The translations under genes and the position numbers were made by a program. Under the pieces are notes generated by a model. The model saw nothing but the letters and a program-made list of their open reading frames with translations. It was not told the origin of the DNA and searched no databases. Shown in pieces: positions 1 to 7,432 of a stretch of 18,404 nucleotides of DNA (position 1 is its first letter; each line of letters opens with the position of its first letter). This DNA comes from JBDTMC01 sp039934475 (GTDB taxonomy: Bacteria > Acidobacteriota > Terriglobia > Bryobacterales > Bryobacteraceae). The stretch is taken from NCBI GenBank assembly GCA_039934475.1, contig JBDTMC010000116.1, positions 1-18,404 of the forward strand. The letters run 5' to 3'.

Positions 1-2734
1 CGCAACCCAGGACTTCAAGCTCGACCTGCTGAAAGCGAAGATCGAAAAGACCGCCACTTACGATTTTGTGAAGGGCTGGGGTTCCACAGAAACGCCCCTG
101 CTGCTCGCCAATTCATCCGATCAACATGTGCGCGTCCCAGGCAACATGAAGCCACACAGCGTGGCCGTGCATCCTTCGCAGAAATTAATCACGGCGGTAG
201 GCTGGCGCAGCCCGGTGAACTCAACGGTGCAAGTGCAGGGAACCATCACTCGCGCACACGCCGAATGCGGCACTGGCGTCACCTGGTCGGTAGAATTACG
301 ACGCGGACGCACCCGCCAGCGGCTTGCTGAAGGTGAGGCGACGGGCGCCAAGCCCAAGCCGTTTGGTCCCATAGAGCGCGTGCGTGTCCAGCCCGGCGAT
401 CTCATCTCCGTCCTGATTGGCGCCCGCGAGGACAACAACTTCTGTGGCCTCACCGATGTCGATTTCCGTCTCAGTACGACGGGCGCGGAGCCCCAGAAGT
501 GGTCGCTGGCCGGCGATGTTTCCGGCAACGTGCTGGCCGCAAATCCCAACGGTGTGTGGCACTTCTATACCGAACCAATGGTGGGAACCGATGGCGATAC
601 CATGCTTCCCGCCGGCTCGCTGCTGGCGCGCTGGCAGGCCGCGGACTCCGCTGACGAACGGCGGCAACTGGCGCAGGATCTCCAGAAACTGCTCAGTACC
701 GCGCCGCCCTCCGCCACAGACAAGAGCGCCGACGCAGCTCTCTATCGACAGTTGACGTCACTGGGTGGACCGTTATTTGCCGGATCGATCTCCGTTGCAT
801 CGGCGAAGGGGAATCGATCGGCATGGGGACTAGACCCGGCTCTCTTCGCGAAGGACGCCAGCGTCCGCGTGCACGCGCCATCCATCCTCGCCGTGCGTTT
901 GCCGGGCGACCTTGTGGCCAACAGCGAGTTCGTGACTACGGGCGCGCTGGACACCGCCGCCGGCGCCGAAGGCAGCGTCCAGCTCGAAGTCCTCACGTCT
1001 AAGCCGGACCCGCGAACCGGCCTGCTACCCAGCGGCACCAAAGTGGGCGTGGCCAAGGGGACATGGAGTTCGAACAACGAAGTCGTTTCCTACGCCATGC
1101 CCGTGGTTGTGAACGAAAACAGCGCGGCCCGCAAGCGCGTGGAGGCGGCGTTCGAGGAATTCCGCCAAACATTCCCCGCTGCGCTTTGCTACACCAAAAT
1201 CGTCCCCGTGGATGAAGTGGTGACGCTCACCCTCTTCCATCGCGAGGACGATCATCTCTCGCGGCTTATTCTGAATGACAAAGAAAAAGCCAAACTCGAC
1301 CGCATGTGGGATGACCTGCACTACATCAGCCGCGATGCCATCCAACTGGTGGATGCGTTTGAGCAACTCTGGCAGTTCGCCACTCAGGATGCCGACCCCT
1401 CGGCGTTTGAACCGCTGCGCAAGCCGATTCAGGATCATGCGGCCGCCTTCCGCCAGGTACTCGCTGAGACGGAACCCCGGCACATTGATGCCGTGCTGGA
1501 GTTCGCCGATCGCGCCTATCGCCGTCCCTTGAGCGGGGGGGAAAAGGATCAATTGCGGAGCCTCTACACACAGCTTCGCGGGCAGGGCTTGCCGCACGAG
1601 GATGCTGTCCGGCTGATGCTGGCGCGCGTCCTGGTGTCGCCCGCTTTTCTCTATCGCGCCGAACCTGCGCCGCCCGGGAAACGGGCTACTCCCGTGGGTG
1701 ACTACGATATAGCGAACCGGTTGAGCTACTTCCTCTGGTCCTCCACTCCCGACGCCGAACTGCGCGATGCCGCGGCTTCGGGCAAGCTTCGCACTCCGGC
1801 TGGCTTGGAAGCGCAGACCCGGCGAATGCTGCGCGACGACCGCGTCAGCCGCATGGGCACGGAGTTTGGAGCCGCTTGGCTGCACCTGCTGGGATTCGAT
1901 TCCCTTGACGAGAAGAGCGACCGCCATTTCCCGGCATTCCGCGATCTGCGCGGACCGATGTTCGAAGAGACCACGCGCTTTATTACGGACATCTTCCACA
2001 ACAACGGTTCGATTCTAAACCTTCTGGATGCCGACTACACCTTCCTGAATGAGGCGCTGGCGAAACACTACGGCATCCCCGGCGTCACCGGAACGGAGAT
2101 GCGCCGTGTCGATGGCATCCACAAGTATTCCCGCGGCGGCGTAGTTGGTCAGGCTTCGGTGCTTTCGAAGGCATCGGGTGCCTCCCGAACCAGCCCCATT
2201 CTGCGCGGCGATTGGATCACCGATGTGCTGCTGGGCGAAAGATTGCCGCGGCCTCCCCAAGGTGTGCCGCAACTTCCGGCCGAAGAAGCCGGGCTGACCT
2301 TGTCCGTGCGGGAGATGATCGAGAAGCACACCGCCGATAGTCGCTGTTCCGTGTGCCACTCGCGGATCGACCCTTATGGCTTCTCTCTGGAACGCTTTGA
2401 TGCCATCGGTGCGTATCGCGATAAGGACGTCGCCGATCGCCCCATTAACGACCATTCGACGTTGAAGGACGGAACCGACATGCAGGGGTTTGAAGGCCTT
2501 CGCAACTACTTGCTCACTAAGGGCAAGGATCCTTTTGTTCATCAGTTCTGCAAGAAACTACTCGGCTATTCCCTGGGCCGCGCCGTGCAGCTCTCCGACG
2601 AGCCATTGTTGACCGCAATGCAGACACGCCTGGCGTCGAGCGGGTATCATGTCAATACAGCCATCGATCTGATCGTGGCCAGCCCCCAGTTCCGGGAAAT
2701 CAGAGGACGAGACTATGAAGAGGAACATGAGTAG
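1..2734 (+). CDS. DUF1595/DUF1592/DUF1588/DUF1585 c-type cytochrome-like protein (5' partial)
   Basis: The frame is open from base 2 to a TAG at 2732-2734, so the true start lies upstream of the window; the GTG at 68 is only the first start-like codon and is not the real start. The N-terminal third is beta-rich and resembles the domain found in planctomycete-type cytochrome proteins. From about base 1500 the usual modules follow in order: DUF1595 (AYRRPLSGGE near 1510-1540), DUF1592 (NRLSYFLWSSTPD near 1716, YTFLNEALAKHYGIPGV near 2035), DUF1588 with a CSVCH haem c-type motif at 2345-2359 followed by RIDPYGFSLE, and DUF1585 to the end. The family's biochemical role is not established; haem binding and a place outside the cytoplasm are inferred from CxxCH. 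The stop overlaps the next gene by 20 bp, so the two are probably cotranscribed and translationally coupled. Confidence 0.93.
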   Translation, partial: ATQDFKLDLLKAKIEKTATYDFVKGWGSTETPLLLANSSDQHVRVPGNMKPHSVAVHPSQKLITAVGWRSPVNSTVQVQGTITRAHAECGTGVTWSVELRRGRTRQRLAEGEATGAKPKPFGPIERVRVQPGDLISVLIGAREDNNFCGLTDVDFRLSTTGAEPQKWSLAGDVSGNVLAANPNGVWHFYTEPMVGTDGDTMLPAGSLLARWQAADSADERRQLAQDLQKLLSTAPPSATDKSADAALYRQLTSLGGPLFAGSISVASAKGNRSAWGLDPALFAKDASVRVHAPSILAVRLPGDLVANSEFVTTGALDTAAGAEGSVQLEVLTSKPDPRTGLLPSGTKVGVAKGTWSSNNEVVSYAMPVVVNENSAARKRVEAAFEEFRQTFPAALCYTKIVPVDEVVTLTLFHREDDHLSRLILNDKEKAKLDRMWDDLHYISRDAIQLVDAFEQLWQFATQDADPSAFEPLRKPIQDHAAAFRQVLAETEPRHIDAVLEFADRAYRRPLSGGEKDQLRSLYTQLRGQGLPHEDAVRLMLARVLVSPAFLYRAEPAPPGKRATPVGDYDIANRLSYFLWSSTPDAELRDAAASGKLRTPAGLEAQTRRMLRDDRVSRMGTEFGAAWLHLLGFDSLDEKSDRHFPAFRDLRGPMFEETTRFITDIFHNNGSILNLLDADYTFLNEALAKHYGIPGVTGTEMRRVDGIHKYSRGGVVGQASVLSKASGASRTSPILRGDWITDVLLGERLPRPPQGVPQLPAEEAGLTLSVREMIEKHTADSRCSVCHSRIDPYGFSLERFDAIGAYRDKDVADRPINDHSTLKDGTDMQGFEGLRNYLLTKGKDPFVHQFCKKLLGYSLGRAVQLSDEPLLTAMQTRLASSGYHVNTAIDLIVASPQFREIRGRDYEEEHE

Positions 2735-4031
2735 CCATCAATTCTCACGACGCCGCATGCTGCGCGGCCTTGGCGTCTCCATGGCGCTGCCGTGGATGGA
2801 ATCTCTGCCCGTGTGGGGCGACGAACCTAATCGTAACCAGTCGTCGAGCGAGGCTCCGGTGCGCCTGGCTGTTCTCTTCTCCGGCAACGGATTCCACAGC
2901 AAGGAATGGTGGGCCAAGGGTGAGGGACGGCAAATGGAGCTGGGCAAGGTGCTGGCGCCGCTGGAACCGTTCCGCGAAAAGATGACGGTTGTGCAGGGTC
3001 TGTTTAATGCCGAGGCCCTGAAGGGCAACATCCACAGTTCACAGACCGGCAATCTTCTCTCCGGCGCGCCTCTCGCTTCCGGTGGTGAGATCCGTTCCGG
3101 CACCAGCATCGATCAGTTGCTGGCCCAGCGATACGGCCATTCAACTAAGGTACCCAGCCTTGTGTTAGGGTGCGAGAAATCGAATCCTTCGGTTCACAAG
3201 AACTACTCGATGCTGTATAGCTCCCACATTTCGTGGAGCTCGCCGACCACGCCGACGCCGCTGGAGATCTACCCGGCACTGGCCTTTGACCGTCTCTTCA
3301 AGGACGAAGTATCGAAGGGCGACAAGAGCGTGCTGGACGCCGTGCTGGCGGACGCGGGCAGCCTGCGCAGCAATATCAGCAACAGCGATCAGCACAAGCT
3401 GGACGAGTACCTGGAATCCGTTCGCGACGTGGAACAGCGCATCGCCAACGCAGGCAAGAAGGGCGAGTTGCAGGGCTGGCGTCCCACGCTTTCAAAGCCC
3501 AATGTCGCCCGTCCGGCCGATGGCATTCCGCAGGACATCGCTGAGCACATGCGCCTGATGGCGGACATCCTCGTGCTCGGGTTCCAGACCGATACAACGC
3601 GCATCACGACGCTGAAGCTGAACAACGACCATAGCTCGCTGCGCTTCCCCAACCTCGGCGTCGATTACATGATTCACCATCTGCTGTCGCATTCGGACAC
3701 CGCGGATTGGCTGAAGGTGAATCAGTTCTTCCTGCAGCAGGTAGCCTATGTGGCGGGCAGGCTCGACTCGATTCAGGAAGGTCCGCGGACGCTGCTCGAC
3801 AACTCAATGCTCCTCTACTGCTCCAGCATGCTGACAGGCAGTCACGACGCAACGCAGCTGCCCGTGATCCTGCTGGGCGGCGGCGGCGGACGCATCAAAG
3901 GCGGGCGTGTGCTGACGTACAAGGAAAAGGCCGACCGCCAGATGTGCCGCTTGTATTTATCGATGATGGACAAAATGCAGGTGCGGATGCCGAAGTTCGG
4001 CGACGCCTCCCAGCCTCTGGATGAGGTCTAA
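2715..4031 (+). CDS. DUF1552 family protein with Tat signal
   Basis: This 438-residue protein starts with a twin-arginine leader (SRRRMLRGLG, residues 11-20) followed by MALPWMES, the characteristic opening of DUF1552 proteins. The interior also fits the family: LFSGNGFH near residue 54, QTGNLLSGAP, GTSIDQLLAQRYG and a glycine-rich GGGGGRIKGGR near the C terminus. The length is typical. The start at 2715 has AGAGGA seven bases upstream; an in-frame ATG at 2727 is an alternative that would not change the Tat motif. DUF1552 genes regularly sit beside DUF1592-type cytochrome genes, as here, which suggests that the two products act together outside the cytoplasm. The molecular function of DUF1552 is unknown, and none is assigned here. 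Confidence 0.93.
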   Translation: MKRNMSSHQFSRRRMLRGLGVSMALPWMESLPVWGDEPNRNQSSSEAPVRLAVLFSGNGFHSKEWWAKGEGRQMELGKVLAPLEPFREKMTVVQGLFNAEALKGNIHSSQTGNLLSGAPLASGGEIRSGTSIDQLLAQRYGHSTKVPSLVLGCEKSNPSVHKNYSMLYSSHISWSSPTTPTPLEIYPALAFDRLFKDEVSKGDKSVLDAVLADAGSLRSNISNSDQHKLDEYLESVRDVEQRIANAGKKGELQGWRPTLSKPNVARPADGIPQDIAEHMRLMADILVLGFQTDTTRITTLKLNNDHSSLRFPNLGVDYMIHHLLSHSDTADWLKVNQFFLQQVAYVAGRLDSIQEGPRTLLDNSMLLYCSSMLTGSHDATQLPVILLGGGGGRIKGGRVLTYKEKADRQMCRLYLSMMDKMQVRMPKFGDASQPLDEV

Positions 4032-4050
4032 AGGGGAGAGCGGCTCCCCT
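4032..4050. terminator. Candidate bidirectional hairpin between convergent genes
   Basis: AGGGGAG (4032-4038) and CTCCCCT (4044-4050) form a perfect 7-bp stem with a 5-base loop. It fills the 24-bp gap between the stop of the DUF1552 gene and the stop of the sulfatase gene on the other strand. There is no T tract on either side, so it is not a classical intrinsic terminator. Its position between two convergent stops is the main support. Confidence 0.5.
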
Positions 4051-4055
4051 CATCG

Positions 4056-5636
4056 CTAAGGCTGAAACTCCAAACTCTGGCACGTACCATTTCCGCAGGT
4101 CTGCAGCGCAAGGATAGAACTCTGGTGCAACACCATCTGCTGCTTTCGGCGGGGATCGGTGGTAGCGTGACGGGAAGCCATTGCATTCGGATCGGTCGGA
4201 TAGTCGTAGAACTCAACCTCCCCTGTCTGCCAGGAAACATACAGCTGGTCCGGGGTTTTGCTGGCCGTCGGACTGGTTCTCACCGCTGCATAGTTCGGCA
4301 TATCGAACAGCGAGCCGGGTCTCATCGCCGTCCAATGCTCAACCAGAAACCGGGCACGCCACGTCAGGCTGGGGTATGAGAGCAAAGGCACCAGTGACTG
4401 CCCATCCCCGCCATACGGCATTGCCACTCCGGCCAGTTCCATTAAGGTAGGCGTTAGATCGTTGGCCGTGATAAAAGCGCTGCTCGTCACGCCCCCTCCC
4501 ACACTTACCAGAAGCGGAGTGCCGATCGACTCCTCGAAGGCGTCGAGTTTGCCCGTCAGCCGATGGTTGCCATACTGCCAGCCGTTATCCGACAAGAAGA
4601 CGAACACGGTCTGCTGCAGCTTGCCTTGGGCGCTCAGCTTTGCCGCTGTATCGCCGATAATCTGGTCAACGGCTTGCAAAGACGCAATGCGATCGTTGCG
4701 TTGGTGGTTCATATTGCTGTTGTCTGTTGCCGATAGCCGAGGTACCGATCTCAGCCATGCCGGTTTGTCGGAAACGTCCGCCTCGTTGAAATTAGCGCTG
4801 TTGGTCACGGCGAACTCAGCCGGACCGGTGTATCGCGGAGACGGTGGACAGTCCCATGTCCAGGCATCTTGATACTGATCGTAGCGGGTCGCGTCGCTGT
4901 AAGTCTGAACATGCGGAGCACCCGGCGCGATCATGAGAAAGAACGGACTATCAGTGCCGGCCAGTGTATCCAAGTACGTATTCACCATTCCATGGAGCAC
5001 ATCTGTCTGATAGTCTGCCGGTGATTCGCCGTGGTACTGCAAGATGCCCCGATTGTTGATAAACCAATCGTATTGGTTGGGGTTGTCGGCACCCAGCGTC
5101 GCCAGACCGATTGGCGGCGGTCCACCCGGACGGAACATTGGCTGCGCGTACTCCAGGGCCTGCCAGTTATCCCAGCCTGGCGGAATGTATGTAGTGTCGG
5201 ACATGTCGATCGTCCCGTCTTTGTTGGCGTCAGTGTATCCATAGCCGTCAAAATACTTGCCGATGAGAGACGTTCGATAACCGGCGGCGTGAAGCCAGAC
5301 GGGGAGAGTACTCGAGTCCTGAAACAGGGAGATGCCGCAGTTCGTCTGGCCCGCCCCAAACCCCGCGAGATTGTGGAAGTAGAGTCCCGTCAGAAGCGAC
5401 TCGCGCGTGGGGCAACCTCTGGCATCGGTGATATAGAAATGGCTGAAGCTGGTTCCCGGGTCCAGAATGTAACGCTTCGTGTTGGGCAGCAGGCCGGATG
5501 CCAACGCGGCTTGGAACGTTTGATTGTCCAAATCGTCTACAACGATAAACACAAGATTGCGCCGCGGCGCGCTTGCGGCCGACAGAATTTGGATCGCCGC
5601 GAGGGCGCCCAGAAGAGTAGTTGTAAGGTTATTCAT
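4056..5636 (-). CDS. Secreted sulfatase-like protein (GlcNAc-6-sulfatase type) lacking the formylglycine cysteine
   Basis: This 526-residue protein has a signal peptide (about residues 1-22). The alkaline-phosphatase/sulfatase fold is clear: NLVFIVVDD (metal-binding Asp34-Asp35), GCPTRESLLTG (74-84), GKYFDGYG (126-133), APGAPH (237-242) and SDNGWQYGNHRLTGK (349-363). GKYxxGYG and SDNG...HRLxGK are most like N-acetylglucosamine-6-sulfatases. In active sulfatases the converted Cys/Ser starts C/S-x-P-x-R; here that position (four before Arg78) is Gly74, and the only Cys (75) is one place late. Human GNS reads CCPSR, so the first Cys is the one lost. It may be inactive, a binding protein, or unconventional. 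An insertion at residues 136-147 (DANKDGTIDMSD) looks like an EF-hand/dockerin calcium loop. GGGAGG lies four bases before the ATG. It is transcribed divergently from the AraC-type gene. Confidence 0.9.
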   Translation of the reverse strand: MNNLTTTLLGALAAIQILSAASAPRRNLVFIVVDDLDNQTFQAALASGLLPNTKRYILDPGTSFSHFYITDARGCPTRESLLTGLYFHNLAGFGAGQTNCGISLFQDSSTLPVWLHAAGYRTSLIGKYFDGYGYTDANKDGTIDMSDTTYIPPGWDNWQALEYAQPMFRPGGPPPIGLATLGADNPNQYDWFINNRGILQYHGESPADYQTDVLHGMVNTYLDTLAGTDSPFFLMIAPGAPHVQTYSDATRYDQYQDAWTWDCPPSPRYTGPAEFAVTNSANFNEADVSDKPAWLRSVPRLSATDNSNMNHQRNDRIASLQAVDQIIGDTAAKLSAQGKLQQTVFVFLSDNGWQYGNHRLTGKLDAFEESIGTPLLVSVGGGVTSSAFITANDLTPTLMELAGVAMPYGGDGQSLVPLLSYPSLTWRARFLVEHWTAMRPGSLFDMPNYAAVRTSPTASKTPDQLYVSWQTGEVEFYDYPTDPNAMASRHATTDPRRKQQMVLHQSSILALQTCGNGTCQSLEFQP

Positions 5637-5675
5637 AGAACCTCCCAGTTATTTCCTATGACGGTCCGTCTAGGT

Positions 5676-5687
5676 GGCGATATCGCC
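5676..5687. promoter_or_regulatory. Perfect 12-bp palindrome, candidate operator
   Basis: GGCGATATCGCC is a perfect palindrome centred about 45 bp upstream of the sulfatase ATG, where an operator for that gene could lie. The sequence is seen directly; the role is inference, and a 12-bp palindrome can occur by chance. Confidence 0.3.
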
Positions 5688-5724
5688 CCTAAGACGTTCC
5701 CGTTTGCATGAGTAATCGCGTTTT

Positions 5725-5754
5725 TTCCCCAACGCCTGTCGCATTCCTGGGGAA
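5725..5754. promoter_or_regulatory. Spaced inverted repeat TTCCCCA-N16-TGGGGAA
   Basis: Perfect 7-base arms at 5725-5731 and 5748-5754 have centres 23 bp apart, about two helical turns, which would suit a dimeric regulator binding one face of the DNA. It could instead form an RNA hairpin with a 16-base loop. Neither orientation is followed by a T tract, so a terminator is unlikely. The function is unproven. Confidence 0.3.
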
Positions 5755-5823
5755 GTATCCGCTTAATAAGACACAATGCCCGGCGACAAACATGGCGCGG
5801 CGCCCTCATGTCAAACAATAGTG

Positions 5824-5851
5824 TTGACTGGCGTACTTAGTTATTTAAGAT
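5824..5851 (+). promoter_or_regulatory. Candidate sigma-70-type promoter for the AraC/esterase genes
   Basis: TTGACT (5824-5829, five of six consensus bases) is followed after 16 bp by TAAGAT (5846-5851, four of six), within the most AT-rich stretch of the window. Transcription would start near 5858 and give a leader of about 64 bases before the ATG at 5922. This is a match by eye only. Confidence 0.45.
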
Positions 5852-5883
5852 TACAGAACTGGCAGAGCACTTTTATAGAAAAA

Positions 5884-5925
5884 ATGAGCGAGAGAGTAAC
5901 AAGAAAGAGCGGTGTTACAATATGA
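5884..5925 (+). CDS. Possible 13-codon leader peptide overlapping the regulator start
   Basis: A short frame (MSERVTRKSGVTI) begins with ATG at 5884 and ends with a TGA at 5923-5925 that overlaps the regulator's ATG in an ATGA arrangement. The regulator itself has a poor Shine-Dalgarno site, so translation might depend on ribosomes finishing this leader. The leader has no clear ribosome-binding site either, and a frame this short can be accidental. Confidence 0.22.
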   Translation: MSERVTRKSGVTI

Positions 5926-6539
5926 AAGATCGAATCGACATCCAGAGCGAAGGCGCCGTGGAGCCTTCGGCGCCCATAGCCACTGTCTCCGCATGGCCGT
6001 ACAAGGCCTATCCGCGCGACGGCCGTATGGAACGGCGGGATGCGATGTTACATCTTCTTATCGGCGCGCTCGCCAGCGAAATAGCCGCCGGGCTTCCCGC
6101 AGGGAAGGTCTTCGTGGATGGCATCGCCACGGCTCTTTGTGCGTATCTCGCCAAGCAGTACTCGGTCATTGGACCGAGAGCCGAACCACCGGCTCAGGGG
6201 CTCGACCAAGCACGACTACGGCGAGTTATCGACCACATCTCGACGCACTTGTCGGCCAACTTGACGGTGCCGGACCTGGCTTTCGTGGCGTGCCTAAGCC
6301 CTTACCACTTTGGCAAGGCTTTCAAACTATCGATGGGAGAGACCGTACATGGCTATGTGTTGCGGCGACGAATCGCTCGCGCGAAGGACCTCATCAAGGA
6401 AGGTCGCACTTCATTGGCGGAAGTAGCAACGGCAGTTGGGTTTGCGGATCAGAGCCACTTCACGGCCGTGTTCCGGCGCCAGATAGGAGTGACGCCCAAG
6501 GCGTTCGCCCGACAGATTGGCCAGCGGAACCGCGGCTAA
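5922..6539 (+). CDS. AraC-family transcriptional regulator, short form
   Basis: This 205-residue protein carries a C-terminal AraC/XylS DNA-binding domain (about residues 96-200) with both helix-turn-helix units: LTVPDLAFVACLSPYHFGKAF in the first and LAEVATAVGFADQSHFTAVFRR with GVTPKAF in the second. The segment before it (residues 40-80) matches the region that normally links a cupin-like sensor to the DNA-binding domain in regulators of about 290 residues. Here only about 40 other residues precede it, so most of the sensor is absent. The upstream DNA does not encode the missing part in another frame, so this looks like a genuinely short form, not a frameshift. Likely targets are the esterase gene just downstream and perhaps the divergent sulfatase; no ligand can be proposed. 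Confidence 0.88.
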   Translation: MKDRIDIQSEGAVEPSAPIATVSAWPYKAYPRDGRMERRDAMLHLLIGALASEIAAGLPAGKVFVDGIATALCAYLAKQYSVIGPRAEPPAQGLDQARLRRVIDHISTHLSANLTVPDLAFVACLSPYHFGKAFKLSMGETVHGYVLRRRIARAKDLIKEGRTSLAEVATAVGFADQSHFTAVFRRQIGVTPKAFARQIGQRNRG

Positions 6540-6602
6540 GCCTTGAAGCGATTGCAAGCGCGGGACCCAGTGGCCATAGGTACGGTGATAGGATGGATGG
6601 CC

Positions 6603-7430
6603 ATGCGCCTGGCCATCCTAGCCTTCCTTACCACTTCGATTTTCGCTGCCACCCCGTATCACGTAACCACGGATATTCCGTATTCCGAGCCGGGAGGCGA
6701 GAGCCTCAGACTGGATGCTCACATTCCCGACGGCGCGGGTCCATTCCCGGCCGTGATCCTCGTCCACGGCGGAGGCTGGACGGCCGGCACCAAGACAGCC
6801 AATTTCGTGCAACCGCTGTTTCCTGTACTCGACCAGACGGGCATGGCGTGGTTCACCATCGACTATCGCCTCGCCCCTAAATATCCCTATCCAGCCGCTG
6901 TTCGCGATGTGGAGGCCGCCATTCTCTGGGTGAAGCGGAATGCCAACAAATATCACGTGGACCCCAAGAAGATTGCCCTGATGGGTGAATCCGCCGGCGC
7001 GCATTTGGTGAACCTGGTGGGCGCCAGGAATACCTTGGGTATCGCCGCTGTGGTCTGCTTCTATGGGCCAATCGATATGGACCTTTGGGCGAAGAAGTTC
7101 GAAGACAAACCGGCGACAGGCGCCCTCAAGACCTTCTTCCTCATCGACGAGTGGAATGCCGCGGCCAAAGCGACGATCCACGAAAGTTCTCCGCGCACCT
7201 ACCTCAGCAAGAAGACGCCGCCGTTCCTTGTGATCCATGGCACGAAGGACGAAGCTGTGGATTATGACCAGGCCACCCTGCATGTGAAGCTGTTCCACGA
7301 AATGGGCATTCCCGTGCAACTGATCACCGTCCAGGACGGCATCCACGGCGTCATCAACTGGGAGAAGGAGCCGCGCTTTCAGGCCTACAAGCCACAAATG
7401 GTGGCGTGGCTAAAGAAGACGCTGCGCTAG
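6603..7430 (+). CDS. Secreted alpha/beta hydrolase, BD-FAE/esterase-lipase type
   Basis: With the start at 6603 the protein has 275 residues and an N-terminal signal peptide (MRLAILAFLTTSIFAA). The hydrolase signature is complete: HGGGW (55-59, oxyanion hole), YRLAPKYPYPAAVRD (88-102), GESAG with nucleophile Ser130, Asp216 in GTKDEAVD and His248 in DGIHG. This HGGGW class includes carboxylesterases and feruloyl/acetyl-xylan esterase-like enzymes; the substrate is unknown, but a secreted carbohydrate-ester hydrolase fits the neighbourhood. AGGA lies nine bases before 6603. In-frame alternatives are ATG 6597 and TTG 6543; only starts near 6600 put the signal peptide at the N terminus. It follows the AraC-type gene by 63 bp on the same strand and is probably cotranscribed. 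Its stop is 2 bp from that of the E2 gene on the other strand. Confidence 0.9.
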   Translation: MRLAILAFLTTSIFAATPYHVTTDIPYSEPGGESLRLDAHIPDGAGPFPAVILVHGGGWTAGTKTANFVQPLFPVLDQTGMAWFTIDYRLAPKYPYPAAVRDVEAAILWVKRNANKYHVDPKKIALMGESAGAHLVNLVGARNTLGIAAVVCFYGPIDMDLWAKKFEDKPATGALKTFFLIDEWNAAAKATIHESSPRTYLSKKTPPFLVIHGTKDEAVDYDQATLHVKLFHEMGIPVQLITVQDGIHGVINWEKEPRFQAYKPQMVAWLKKTLR

Positions 7431-7432
7431 CC

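Larger units (their letters stand above)
5637..5921. other. Divergent intergenic region (sulfatase / AraC-type regulator)
   Basis: This is the largest gap between genes (285 bp) and is visibly richer in A and T than its surroundings, especially from 5811 to 5921. It holds a candidate plus-strand promoter, a 12-bp palindrome, a spaced inverted repeat and a 13-codon reading frame, each listed separately. I found no convincing -35/-10 pair for the minus-strand sulfatase gene, although TTGACA reads on the minus strand at 5809-5814. Confidence 0.7.

Noticed and set aside
1025..1999. 324-codon minus-strand frame inside the first gene
   Set aside because: Shadow of a GC-rich gene with well-defined DUF1595/DUF1592 modules on the plus strand.
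5912..6880. 322-codon plus-strand frame across the AraC-type and esterase genes
   Set aside because: Low-complexity Arg/Ser/Gly-rich translation with no family features; the overlapping frames encode clear AraC and hydrolase motifs.
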